DNA of 64,000 bases from Thauera sp. JM12B12 (GTDB lineage Bacteria; Pseudomonadota; Gammaproteobacteria; Burkholderiales; Rhodocyclaceae): positions 1,116,001 to 1,180,000 of the forward strand of contig NZ_CP154859.1 in NCBI RefSeq assembly GCF_039614725.1. The letters run 5' to 3'. Numbering within the stretch: position 1 is the stretch's first letter; every line of letters starts with the position of its first letter. A program made the position numbers and the translations under genes. The notes beneath the pieces were generated by a model. That model did no database searches. It had not been told where the DNA came from and saw only the letters and a list, made by a program, of their open reading frames with translations. Of the stretch, positions 51,273 through 59,844 are shown piece after piece.

Positions 51273-53062
51273 TCGAAGTGCTCGCGCAGCCAGAACTCCA
51301 TCATCATCAGGATCCACACCATCTCGCCGTAGTAGCCAGGGTGCTCGGGTAGATGCACCGAGAGCAACTCGTCGATGAAGCTCGGGCGGACGATGCCGCG
51401 CTGGCGGAAGCTGCCGAGCGCGTCGGCGGCGAGCGCCTTGAGGCCGGCGTGCTGGCAGGCCCATACGCCGAAGGGCAGGCCGAAGCCGTGCTTCTTCTTG
51501 GCGATGATCTCGTCGGGCAGGAAGCCGCGCAGCGCCTCCTTGAAGAACCAGCGCAGGGTCAGGCGCTTGAGCTTCCAGTCGGGCGGCAGCGTGGTGGAGA
51601 AGTCGGTGAGCTCGTCCGACAGCAGCGGAAAGGCCACGTCCACCCCGGCGAGCTGGGTGGTACCGATGACCTTGGGCAGGTCGTTGTCGGCGAGGGTGTA
51701 TTTCCAGTCGTAATTGAGCATCAGGTTGATGTGCGAGCGCGCGTTGGTCGCCTTCCACACTTCGCGCTGCTCGGCGTTCGGACGGCCGGTGTCGACGCGG
51801 GCGAGGAAGTCGGGTTCGAACACCGTGTCCAGCCCCAGGCGTACCAGCATGTTGTACATGTGGATGCGATCGGGCATGGGCACGCGCGCCTGTTCGACAT
51901 AGCTCTGGCCCTTGCGGGTGACCGGGATGCGGTCCATGCCGGGCAGCGCCAGTGCGGGCTCGAGCAGGCCGCGGCGCAGCACGCCGGGAACGCCGTCGTA
52001 CCAGCCGAACACGCGCTGCTTGGCATAGCGGCTGTTGCCGCCGAAGAGTTCGTCGCCGCCGTCGCCGGCGAGGATGCGCGCGACGCCGTCCTCGCGTGCG
52101 CGGGTGGCGCAGATCCAGCCCGGCAGCGCCGAGGAGTTGCCGAAGGGCTGGTCGTAGTGGGTGGCGACCTTGGGGATGCCGTCGACGAGGTCGGCGGGGG
52201 TGACGTAGTACTCGCGATGGTCGGCGCCGAAGCGTCTGGCGGCGATGCGGGCGTATTCCATCTCGTCGTAGCCGCTGGCGTCGAAGCCGATGGAGTAGGC
52301 GCGTGCGGGCTGGCCGAGCACCTTGCACAGCATGCCGGTGACGGTGGAACTGTCGGTGCCGCCGGACAGGAAGCAACCCACGCTGCTGCCGTCGACCTCG
52401 CGCCGCACGCCGTCCTCGATGATCTGCAGGAAGCGCGCCTTGGCCTCATCGAAACTCGGGGCGGCGTGCTCGTCGAACTGCGGATTCCACCAGCGGCGCA
52501 GTTCGGTCTTGCCGTTGTGCCACTTGAGCAGGTGGCCGTGGGGCAGTCGGGCGATGCCGTCGAAGATGGTCGTCGGCGCCGGGATCATGTGGAAGAAGAG
52601 GTATTCGAAGACGGCCTGCGGGGCGACCTTGCGCGCGATGCCGGGAACGGTGTCGGCGCGATCCGAGAAGTGCAGGCGGCCGTCGCGTTCGGCGTAGCAG
52701 ATCGGCCAGGTGCCGAAGCGGTCGGTGGCGAGCAAGGCTTCGCGGCCGTCGTTGGCCAGCATCACCACGCAGAAGCGGCCGCCGGCCTGCTGCACGGCGT
52801 CGTCGCCAAAGCGTGCGAAGGCCTGTGCCCAGGCTGCTGCGGGGCCTTGTGCGGCGTTGATCTGCTGCAGGGCGTCGTCGTGAAAGCGCGGCCGGCCAAG
52901 GGCGATGCAGACCCGGCCGCCTTCCTGGAAGGACTTCACCTCGGGCTGGTAAGCCAGCGCGCCGGCAGGGAACTGCAGGCGGGCTATCTGGCCGGGAAGG
53001 GAAGTCGCCGCGTCGGGCGTGCCAAAAACTCCACAGAAGCGTTCGCGCACAAGTCTCTCCAT
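51254..53062 (-). CDS. Amidotransferase 3, asparagine synthase-like, without N-terminal Cys nucleophile
   Basis: A 602-residue asparagine synthase-type protein. The synthetase PP-loop is SGGTDSS (233-239), followed by DGGDELFGGNSRY and the C-terminal RHPxFIDE-like segments. The N-terminal glutaminase domain starts MERLVRERFCGVFG instead of MCGI, so the N-terminal Cys nucleophile is missing and glutamine hydrolysis is unlikely; it may use ammonia or only bind. GGAAGG supports ATG 53062 over ATG 53089. It lies in the accessory part of the locus between the beta-helix and Uma2 genes. Confidence 0.88.
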   Translation of the reverse strand: MERLVRERFCGVFGTPDAATSLPGQIARLQFPAGALAYQPEVKSFQEGGRVCIALGRPRFHDDALQQINAAQGPAAAWAQAFARFGDDAVQQAGGRFCVVMLANDGREALLATDRFGTWPICYAERDGRLHFSDRADTVPGIARKVAPQAVFEYLFFHMIPAPTTIFDGIARLPHGHLLKWHNGKTELRRWWNPQFDEHAAPSFDEAKARFLQIIEDGVRREVDGSSVGCFLSGGTDSSTVTGMLCKVLGQPARAYSIGFDASGYDEMEYARIAARRFGADHREYYVTPADLVDGIPKVATHYDQPFGNSSALPGWICATRAREDGVARILAGDGGDELFGGNSRYAKQRVFGWYDGVPGVLRRGLLEPALALPGMDRIPVTRKGQSYVEQARVPMPDRIHMYNMLVRLGLDTVFEPDFLARVDTGRPNAEQREVWKATNARSHINLMLNYDWKYTLADNDLPKVIGTTQLAGVDVAFPLLSDELTDFSTTLPPDWKLKRLTLRWFFKEALRGFLPDEIIAKKKHGFGLPFGVWACQHAGLKALAADALGSFRQRGIVRPSFIDELLSVHLPEHPGYYGEMVWILMMMEFWLREHFDGVRLD

Positions 53063-53178
53063 CAGCCGCCTTCCGGGGCCGTATTGCATTGAACCGCCGG
53101 GATGATGCCCCATGCCGCACAGATTGTCAGTGAACTGTGGCGCAGGTGCTTCGGATGGGGGCGCTGGCGCGGATGGCA

Positions 53179-53352
53179 GTGGGAGCGAGCTTGCCCGCGA
53201 ACGTCGCAAGATCGAGCGTCGCTTTCGCGGCCAAGGCCGCTCCCACGGGCGCTGAGCCCGAAGTCCTCGTGGGCGCAACTGTCTGTGGGAGCGGGCTTGC
53301 CCGCGAACGTCGCAAGATCCAGCGTCGCTTTCGCGGCCAAGGCCGCTCCCAC
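53179..53352. repeat. Two tandem REPIN doublets (68 bp each, period 106 bp), second locus
   Basis: Doublets at 53179-53246 and 53285-53352 have the same internal structure as at 46.9 kb: GTGGGAGCG, then GCTTGCCCGC, a short middle with GTCGCAAGAT, then CGCGGCCAAGGCCGCTCCCAC split across it. The 38-base spacer carries the same GGGCGCTG and GTCCTC pieces but arranged in the other order. They fill the gap between amidotransferase 3 and the beta-helix gene; no gene is seen between 53,063 and 53,378. Confidence 0.88.
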
Positions 53353-53378
53353 AGTGCCGCTTGTGTTGAGGGCGCCGC

Positions 53379-54557
53379 TCAATAGCCTGTCTGCACGGCG
53401 CCGGGTAGCCAGCTGGCGGGCGGGGTGATCGGTCGGGTGCCGATCGGCAGCGCGAACTCGGCCGCGGGCTGCAGCGACACGCCGCGTGCCGCGCCTGCGG
53501 GCGCGGTGAAATGACGCAGCACGCTGGCGCCGCGCGGGCGGAAGTCGAGCGTGTCCGGGTCCTGCAGCGCGCCGGGCGGGAGCGGGACATTGCCGCGGTA
53601 GTCGCCACCGTTGATCAATGTGAGGCTGCCCAGGCCGACGCTCAGATTATTGATGCCCACGATTTCCGCGTTCGCCGGCAGGCGGTCGGACCAGGTGCGC
53701 AGGAACAGGGTGCCGGTGTGGCGGTCGCTGAGCAGGGTGTTGTGGGCGAGGTAGAGCGCGCTTTCGGGCCAGGCATTGCCCTCGGCGCCGTAGGCGATGA
53801 CGGTGGGGTTCTGCGTATTCGCGCTCTGGCCGATGATGTTGCCGACCACGAAGGCGAGCCCGCCGTTGGGTAGGTCGAGTTCGTAGGATGCCTCGCCCTG
53901 GGGGCCGTCGTAGAGCAGGTTGTAGCGGATGTCGTTGTAGCGTGCGCGCGACTTGAGCAGATGGCCGCGGTAGCCCTGGTGGAAGCGGCTACCGCTGACC
54001 ACGAAGCGGGCGATGCGGCCGACGTAGAGCAGGTGAGGCAGCGACTGCGTCTGTTGGGGGGCCTGGGCAAACAGGCTGTCGCGGACGATCAGTTCGGCGT
54101 CATCGAAGTTGGCGGCGAGGATGCCGGTCTGGTTGTCGATGAACACGCTGTTGCGCACTTCCAGGCGGCCGCGCTCGAAGCGGATGCCGGCGCCGTTGTG
54201 GTCGGCTGCACGCGCGCCACGGAATTCGATGTTGTCGACAAGGAAGTCACCGTCGGCAACTACCCAGATAGCCTTGCCCTGGGCGATCTTGCCATCGGCG
54301 TTCAGCACCGGGCGTTCGCCGATGCCGCGGATCGTGAGCCGCTTCTGCCGCCAGGTCGCCACGTCACCACGGTATTCGCCGGGCAGGATCTCGACGATGT
54401 CGCCATCCCTGGCCGCCTTGGCGGCCTCGGCGATGCGGGTGAAGGCCTCGCCGGGGCCGACACGCAGGATGTCGGCGTGAGCCGGGAGAGCGAGGGCGGC
54501 GATGATAATGGCAAGGCGCCGTGCCGTCTTGCAGGCCTTGGTGAAGTGCCGAGGCAC
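53379..54557 (-). CDS. Secreted right-handed parallel beta-helix protein (polysaccharide lyase/epimerase fold)
   Basis: A 392-residue protein with a signal peptide (RRLAIIIAALALPAHA). Repeating strands of the type RVGPGEAFTRIAEAAKAARD, then DGDIVEILPGEYRG, FLVDNIEFRGARAAD and LEVRNSVFIDNQTGILAA form a typical beta-helix. This fold serves pectate lyases and alginate epimerases, so action on an acidic polysaccharide is likely. The start is unclear: GTG 54557 is best in frame, and the sequence just upstream is a REP element. Confidence 0.75.
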   Translation of the reverse strand: MPRHFTKACKTARRLAIIIAALALPAHADILRVGPGEAFTRIAEAAKAARDGDIVEILPGEYRGDVATWRQKRLTIRGIGERPVLNADGKIAQGKAIWVVADGDFLVDNIEFRGARAADHNGAGIRFERGRLEVRNSVFIDNQTGILAANFDDAELIVRDSLFAQAPQQTQSLPHLLYVGRIARFVVSGSRFHQGYRGHLLKSRARYNDIRYNLLYDGPQGEASYELDLPNGGLAFVVGNIIGQSANTQNPTVIAYGAEGNAWPESALYLAHNTLLSDRHTGTLFLRTWSDRLPANAEIVGINNLSVGLGSLTLINGGDYRGNVPLPPGALQDPDTLDFRPRGASVLRHFTAPAGAARGVSLQPAAEFALPIGTRPITPPASWLPGAVQTGY

Positions 54558-54561
54558 TGCA

Positions 54562-54626
54562 TTCGCGGGCAAGCCCGCTCCCACGACGGCCGGTGCTGCC
54601 CCTGTGGGAGAGGGCTTGCCCGCGAA
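54562..54626. repeat. Inverted pair of REP elements at the beta-helix gene start
   Basis: A reverse-type REP (54562-54584, TTCGCGGGCAAGCCCGCTCC) and a forward-type REP (54604-54626, GTGGGAGAGGGCTTGCCCGC) lie 20 bases apart. They separate the acyl-CoA ligase gene from the beta-helix gene and overlap the likely translation start region of the latter. Confidence 0.8.
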
Positions 54627-54633
54627 CATCGCC

Positions 54634-56220
54634 TCAGTCTCCCAACTCGCTCGCCAGCGTCTTGCGGTCGATCTTGCCGTTTGGGTTGCGCGGCAGCGGG
54701 CCTTCGCGCACCTCGATGCGACCGGGCACCATGTAGGCCGGCATTCGCGTGCGGCATTCGGCAAGCAGCGCCGCGGTGTCGAGCGTGCCGTCGGCGGGCG
54801 GGGTGGCGATGACGACGATGCTCTGGCCCAGGGTGTCGTGGGCAATGCCGAAGGCTGCACATTCGCCGACCAGCCTGGTGGCGTAGAGGATCTCCTCCAC
54901 CTCGGTGGGGCTTACGCGGTAGCCCGAGGTCTTGATCATCTCGTCGCGGCGGCCGATGAAATAGAGGTAACCCTCCTCGTCGCGGCGCACGGTGTCGCCG
55001 GAGAACACCGCGATCTCGGGCAGGACCAGGCCGCTCTGCCGACCCGGGGCCTTGGTGGGCAGAGGCTTGAAGCGTTCGGCAGTCTTTTCCGGGTCGTTCC
55101 AGTAGCCCATCGCGACCAGCGCACCGCGCTGCACGAGTTCGCCCGGCTCGTTGGGCGCGCATTCGCTGCCATCCTCGCGCAGCACCATGATCTCGGCGTT
55201 GGGGATGGCCTTGCCGATCGAGTCGGGGCGGATGTCGGCCTGCGCCGGCGGCAGGTAGGTGGCGCGGAAGGCCTCGGTGAGGCCATACATCAGGAAGGGC
55301 TCCGTCCTGGGCAGCATGCCGCGCAGCTTGGTGAGCGTCTCCAGCGGCATGCGTCCGCCGGTGTTGGCGATGTAACGCAGGTGCTCGGTGATGGTGTCCG
55401 ACCACTGCAGTTGCGAGAGCTGGATCCACAATGGCGGCACTGCGGTGAGGCCGGTGACCTTTTCCTTCTCGACGGCCTTGAGGACGTCGCGCGGCATCAG
55501 ATAGTTGAGCAGCACCACGCGCGCGCCTGAATGAAACGCGGTGGTGAGCTGCGAGAAGCCGGCGTCGAAGGATAGCGGCAGTGCGGCGAGCAGGGTGTCG
55601 CCGGCGTGGTTCTCGAGGTACTGCGCGACGCTCTTGCCGCCCGCAACCATGTTCCGATGAGAGAGCACCACGCCCTTGGGCCGGCCGGTGCTGCCGGACG
55701 TATACAAAATGGCGGCCATGTCCGTGTCGATGATGCGGTGGCCGGCGGCGGGCGGCGCGGCGCAGAGTTCCTCCCAACGCACGACGCTGGCGCCGGGCAT
55801 TTCCGGCCGCGTATCCACCTTGCCGGTGAGCACCACGTGGCGCAGGTCGTGGCAGCTGGCGAGCGTGTCGCGCAGGGTGGCGAAACGTTCGGGCGAGGTC
55901 ACCAGCACGCGTACGTTGCAGTCCTGCAGGATGTAGCCGACCTGCTCGGCCTTCAGGATCGGGTTGACCGGTACGAAGACGCCCCCCGCCGCGCTGGTGC
56001 CGAAGATGGCGGTGACGGTTTCGGGGCGCTTGTCGAGGTAGATCGCTACGCGCTCGCTGCGCTCGAGGCCGAGTGCCAGGAGGCCGGCCGCGAACTGGGC
56101 TACGGCAGCGCCGAGTTCGGCGTAGCTCTGCGTGGCCCCGCCGAAGGTGAGCGCCGGCGCGGTGGGCGAACGCTGGGCAGATGCGCTGATCAGGTGGTGG
56201 AGCAGGGTGGTGTGGTTCAT
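54634..56220 (-). CDS. Acyl-CoA ligase (AMP-forming), exosortase A system-associated (TIGR03098-like)
   Basis: A 528-residue adenylate-forming enzyme. The AMP-binding loop ILYTSGSTGRPKGVVLSHRN, the motif MYGLTEAFRATYLPP and the hinge region SGYRVSPTEVEEI are all present, as is GKIDRKTL near the C-terminus with the catalytic Lys. It probably activates a carboxylic acid for loading onto the acyl carrier protein at 37.9 kb. The product and role in exosortase loci are unknown. It is divergent from dnaX and is the first gene of the minus-strand block. Confidence 0.92.
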   Translation of the reverse strand: MNHTTLLHHLISASAQRSPTAPALTFGGATQSYAELGAAVAQFAAGLLALGLERSERVAIYLDKRPETVTAIFGTSAAGGVFVPVNPILKAEQVGYILQDCNVRVLVTSPERFATLRDTLASCHDLRHVVLTGKVDTRPEMPGASVVRWEELCAAPPAAGHRIIDTDMAAILYTSGSTGRPKGVVLSHRNMVAGGKSVAQYLENHAGDTLLAALPLSFDAGFSQLTTAFHSGARVVLLNYLMPRDVLKAVEKEKVTGLTAVPPLWIQLSQLQWSDTITEHLRYIANTGGRMPLETLTKLRGMLPRTEPFLMYGLTEAFRATYLPPAQADIRPDSIGKAIPNAEIMVLREDGSECAPNEPGELVQRGALVAMGYWNDPEKTAERFKPLPTKAPGRQSGLVLPEIAVFSGDTVRRDEEGYLYFIGRRDEMIKTSGYRVSPTEVEEILYATRLVGECAAFGIAHDTLGQSIVVIATPPADGTLDTAALLAECRTRMPAYMVPGRIEVREGPLPRNPNGKIDRKTLASELGD

Positions 56221-56365
56221 GGCGGCCGGATGAACTGGGAACGGGCTGGTCTGCGTGCGACAGACCGGTGTGGAGCGATAACCCGCAGGAGGTTAGCGCG
56301 GCCGCCAAGCAATCACAACGGCGTACGTCACGCCGATGGCGCCCGGCCGAGCCCCGGTGCTCTGC

Positions 56366-56371
56366 TAGAAT
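56366..56371 (+). promoter_or_regulatory. Possible -10 box of dnaX
   Basis: TAGAAT sits only eight bases before the dnaX ATG. Transcription from it would begin at or near the start codon, giving an almost leaderless mRNA. No good -35 box is seen at 17 bases upstream, so this is tentative. Confidence 0.3.
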
Positions 56372-56379
56372 CGCCCGCC

Positions 56380-58659
56380 ATGAGCTATCAGGTCCTCGCA
56401 CGCAAGTGGCGGCCGAAATCCTTCGGCACGCTGGTCGGTCAGGAGCACGTCGTGCGTGCGCTGACGCACGCGCTCGCCACCGGGCGGCTGCATCACGCCT
56501 GGCTGTTCACCGGCACGCGCGGCGTGGGCAAGACCACGATCAGCCGCATCCTGGCCAAGGCGCTCAACTGCGAGACCGGCGTCACCGCCGAGCCTTGCGG
56601 GCAGTGCGATGCCTGTCGCGCGATCGACGCCGACCGCTTCCCCGACTACGTCGAGATGGACGCCGCCTCGAACCGCGGCGTGGACGACATGGCGGCGCTG
56701 CTCGACAAGGCGGTGTATGCGCCGGTGCAGGGGCGCTACAAGGTCTACATGATCGACGAAGTGCACATGCTCACCGGGCATGCGTTCAACGCGATGCTGA
56801 AGACGCTCGAGGAGCCGCCCGAGCACGTCAAGTTCATCCTCGCCACCACCGACCCGCAGAAGATCCCGGTGACGGTGCTGTCGCGCTGCCTGCAGTTCAA
56901 CCTCAAGCAGATGCCGCAGGGCCATATCGTCGAGCACCTGACGCGGATCCTGCAGGCCGAGGCGGTGCCCTTCGAGCCGGGCGCGCTGCGCCACCTCGCC
57001 AAGGCGGCGAGCGGGTCGATGCGCGACGCGCTGTCGCTGCTCGACCAGGCGATCGCGCACGGCGCGGGCAAGGTCGAGGAGGAGCAGGTCACCCACATGC
57101 TCGGTACGGTGGGCGACGACCACCTGTACGCGGTGCTCGATGCGCTCGCCGCGGGCGATGTCCCGGCGCTGCTCGCGGTGGCCGACGGGATGGAGGCGAG
57201 GAGCCTGTCCTTCGATGCGGCGCTGCAGGCGCTGGCGACGCTGCTGCACCGGATCGCACTCGCGCAGTACGCACCGGAGGCGATCGGTGACGAGGCGGAG
57301 CGCGCACGCATCCTGGCCTACGTGGATCGCTTCGACGCCGAGTTCCTGCAGCTCGCCTACCAGATCGCGATCCACGGCCGCGACGAGCTGGCGCTGGCGC
57401 CGGATGAATACACCGGCTTCACGATGACGCTGCTGCGCCTGCACGCCTTCCGTCCCGAGCAGCCGGCGGCGCTCGGCGGGCCCGGCGTGCAGCCCGGGCC
57501 GGCGGGGCGTGCGCGCGCAGTCGGGGGTGGGCAGGACGCGTTCGCGGGCAAGCCCGCTCCCACGGGGCGTGCTGCGCCGACGGGGCCGGCGTCTGCGACC
57601 GGGCAGGCGGCTCCGACCGGGCAGGCGGCTGCGACGGGGCCGGCGTCTGCGACCGGGCAGGCGTCTGCGACCGGGCAGGCGGCTGCGGAGGCGTCGGCAC
57701 CGCCGACCGTATCGGCGCCCCCGGCCGCATCGCCGCCGCCTGCTGCGGAAGCGAGCATACCCGCGACGCCGGCTCCCGGATCCGCCGCGGCTTCCGTGGG
57801 AGCGAGCTCGCCCGCGACTGCGCCGCCGCCGCGAGCGTCGGACCAATCGCCCACGGCCTCCGTGGGAGCGGGCTTGCCCGCGACTGCTGCGCCGCCGCGA
57901 CTTTCGGACCAATCGCCGCCTGCGGCCTCCGTGGGAGCGGGCTTGCCCGCGAATGCGGCGCCGGTCGCCGCGCCCCCCGAGCACGACGTGCCGCCCTGGG
58001 AAGACCTCCCCGCCGAGGCCTACGCCGAGGACGACGGCCGTCCCGCCCGCGCCGAGCGCGTGTCGATGGCGGACGAGGACCTCGCGCCGCGCCCGCGCGC
58101 AGTGCCTGCACCGCGCCCGTCCGCGCGGACGGATGCGCCGGCGGCCCGGCGCGCCAACGCACAGGGCGCCGCCGCTGCAGTACCGTCGGACGCCGCCGTC
58201 GCGGCAGCGTCCGCCCCCGCCACGCCCGCGCCCCCGCGGGCCAGCGGTCCGAGCGGTGACGCCGCCGCCTTGCTGGCACTCGGCGACTGGCGCGGGCTGA
58301 TCCGCGCGCTCGGCCTGGGCGGGCTGGTGCGCGAGCTGGCGCAGCACTGCGAATGGGTCGAGTGCGGCGAGGACGGCCTGCAGCTGCGGCTGTCGACCGC
58401 ACACCGTCACCTGCTCGACATGAACCGTGCCGCGGTCGATCGGCTCCAGGACCTGCTCACCGCAGCGCTCGGCCGGCCGCTGAAGCTGCGCATCGAGATC
58501 GGTGACATCGCCGGCGAGACGCCCGCCCAGCGCGACGAGCAGGAGCGGCGCGCGCGCCATGCCGAGGCGGTCGCCGCGCTCGAGGCCGATCCTTTCGTGC
58601 GCGAGCTGATCGAACGTTTCGACGCCACGCTCGTCGAGAGCACGGTGAAACCCCTATAG
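56380..58659 (+). CDS. dnaX: DNA polymerase III subunit gamma/tau with REP-derived linker
   Basis: A 759-residue clamp-loader subunit. Walker A is GTRGVGKTTISRI, the zinc-binding cysteines lie in CETGVTAEPCGQCDAC, and DEVHML and SRCLQF are the Walker B and sensor/Arg-finger regions. The C-terminal part resembles tau domain IV/V. Between about 385 and 560 is a Pro/Ala-rich linker containing four in-frame REP elements: FAGKPAPTG once and three SVGAGLPA-type copies. ATG 56380 is the family start. It forms an operon with ybaB and recR. Confidence 0.95.
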   Translation: MSYQVLARKWRPKSFGTLVGQEHVVRALTHALATGRLHHAWLFTGTRGVGKTTISRILAKALNCETGVTAEPCGQCDACRAIDADRFPDYVEMDAASNRGVDDMAALLDKAVYAPVQGRYKVYMIDEVHMLTGHAFNAMLKTLEEPPEHVKFILATTDPQKIPVTVLSRCLQFNLKQMPQGHIVEHLTRILQAEAVPFEPGALRHLAKAASGSMRDALSLLDQAIAHGAGKVEEEQVTHMLGTVGDDHLYAVLDALAAGDVPALLAVADGMEARSLSFDAALQALATLLHRIALAQYAPEAIGDEAERARILAYVDRFDAEFLQLAYQIAIHGRDELALAPDEYTGFTMTLLRLHAFRPEQPAALGGPGVQPGPAGRARAVGGGQDAFAGKPAPTGRAAPTGPASATGQAAPTGQAAATGPASATGQASATGQAAAEASAPPTVSAPPAASPPPAAEASIPATPAPGSAAASVGASSPATAPPPRASDQSPTASVGAGLPATAAPPRLSDQSPPAASVGAGLPANAAPVAAPPEHDVPPWEDLPAEAYAEDDGRPARAERVSMADEDLAPRPRAVPAPRPSARTDAPAARRANAQGAAAAVPSDAAVAAASAPATPAPPRASGPSGDAAALLALGDWRGLIRALGLGGLVRELAQHCEWVECGEDGLQLRLSTAHRHLLDMNRAAVDRLQDLLTAALGRPLKLRIEIGDIAGETPAQRDEQERRARHAEAVAALEADPFVRELIERFDATLVESTVKPL
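57541..57953 (+). repeat. In-frame REP elements and tandem repeats within dnaX
   Basis: A reverse-type REP at 57541-57563 runs into seven 18-base units (57556-57681; GCGTCTGCGACCGGGCAG type) that encode A-P/A-T-G-Q/P-A hexapeptides. Forward-type REPs lie at 57796-57818, 57862-57884 and 57931-57953; these are the heads of a 66/69-base tandem unit encoding SVGAGLPATAAPPRLSDQSP-like repeats. All keep the reading frame. Confidence 0.9.
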
Positions 58660-58740
58660 CCGCCGCGGCCGTCCGATGCGCGGCGGCGATGCGCGCGGGT
58701 ACCCCTTCAACCTTCCAATCGATCAACGGAGAGCTCCACC

Positions 58741-59064
58741 ATGATGAAAGGCGGAATCGCGGGCCTGATGAAGCAGGCCCAGCAGATGCAGGAAAACATG
58801 AAGAAGATGCAGGACCAGCTCGGCTCGATCGAGGTCGAGGGCCAGTCGGGTGCCGGCATGGTCAAGGTGCAGATGACCTGCAAGTACGACGTGCGCCGTG
58901 TCTCCATCGACGAGTCGGTGATGGACGACAAGGAGATGCTCGAGGACCTGGTCGCCGCCGCGCTCAACGATGCGGTGCGCAAGGTCGAGACCGCGACCCA
59001 GGAGAAGATGGCCAGCGTCACGGCCGGCCTGAATCTGCCGCCCGGCATGAAGCTGCCGTTCTGA
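58741..59064 (+). CDS. ybaB: YbaB/EbfC nucleoid-associated protein
   Basis: A 107-residue DNA-binding protein that forms dimers and shapes the nucleoid. [20 protein letters not shown] begins the coiled N-terminal helix, and [20 protein letters not shown] is the family beta-sheet. The final [12 protein letters not shown] is typical. It sits between dnaX and recR, as in most bacteria, 81 bases after dnaX with a GGAGAG ribosome site. Confidence 0.95.
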   Translation: MMKGGIAGLMKQAQQMQENMKKMQDQLGSIEVEGQSGAGMVKVQMTCKYDVRRVSIDESVMDDKEMLEDLVAAALNDAVRKVETATQEKMASVTAGLNLPPGMKLPF

Positions 59065-59077
59065 GCGCGCGTCCGCG

Positions 59078-59671
59078 ATGTCGCCCTCCAGCCTCGACGA
59101 GCTGATCGAGGCGCTGCGCTGCCTGCCGGGCGTGGGGCCGAAGTCGGCCCAGCGCATGGCCTACCATCTGCTGCAGCGCGACCAGCGCGGCGCGGCGCGG
59201 CTCGGCCAGGCCTTGCTGCACGCGCTCGAGGTGTTGCGCCACTGCGAGCGCTGCAACACCTTCACCGAGGAGGCGGTCTGCCAGCGCTGCGCCAATCCGC
59301 GCCGCGACGGCTCGCTGCTGTGCGTGGTGGAGATGCCCGCCGATCTGGCCATGATCGAGCAGACGCAGTCCTACAACGGCCTCTACTACGTCCTCATGGG
59401 CCGGCTGTCTCCGCTCGACGGCATCGGGCCGCGCGAACTTCGGCTCGACAAGCTGATCGCGCGCGCCACCGAGGAGGGTGTGCGTGAAGTCATCCTCGCC
59501 ACCAACTTCACCAATGAGGGCGAGGCGACCGCGCACACCGTGGCGACGCTGCTGTCCGCGCGCGGGGTCAAGGTCAGCCGGCTGTCGCGCGGCGTGCCCG
59601 TCGGCGGCGAGCTCGAGCACACCGACGCCGGCACGATCGCGCAGGCGCTGGTGGAGCGCAGATCGGTCTGA
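59078..59671 (+). CDS. recR: Recombination mediator protein RecR
   Basis: A 197-residue protein of RecF-pathway repair. The helix-hairpin-helix segment [20 protein letters not shown] opens the protein; four cysteines of the zinc finger are in [16 protein letters not shown]; the TOPRIM domain starts at [10 protein letters not shown]. It loads RecA with RecO on gapped DNA. The gene is 13 bases after ybaB and probably cotranscribed. Confidence 0.96.
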   Translation: MSPSSLDELIEALRCLPGVGPKSAQRMAYHLLQRDQRGAARLGQALLHALEVLRHCERCNTFTEEAVCQRCANPRRDGSLLCVVEMPADLAMIEQTQSYNGLYYVLMGRLSPLDGIGPRELRLDKLIARATEEGVREVILATNFTNEGEATAHTVATLLSARGVKVSRLSRGVPVGGELEHTDAGTIAQALVERRSV

Positions 59672-59786
59672 TTTGCCATGTTGCGTTGCAGAAAAGCGAC
59701 GCCTGTCCAGGCCGCGTTTTCGCCCGGAAAGCCTTGTTCTTGCTGGTGAAGCGCGGTTTGCGCTTTCTCTGTTGCGGTGTCTTCGA

Positions 59787-59792
59787 TATAAT
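59787..59792 (+). promoter_or_regulatory. Probable -10 box for petABC
   Basis: A perfect TATAAT lies 52 bases before the petA ATG within the 173-base gap after recR. A matching -35 element at the right spacing is weak (TTTCTC), so strength cannot be judged. Confidence 0.45.
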
Positions 59793-59844
59793 CGCGGGGT
59801 TATTTGTATCCAGGTCTTTCGTTTTCCTTTTTGGGAAGAGGGTC

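Noticed and set aside
46919..53352. CRISPR array
   Set aside because: The repeats are palindromic REPIN pairs with only two units per array and near-identical spacers; no cas gene is present.
56365..58560. A 731-codon minus-strand open frame across dnaX
   Set aside because: A shadow of dnaX; the repeats in it are the REP copies read backwards.
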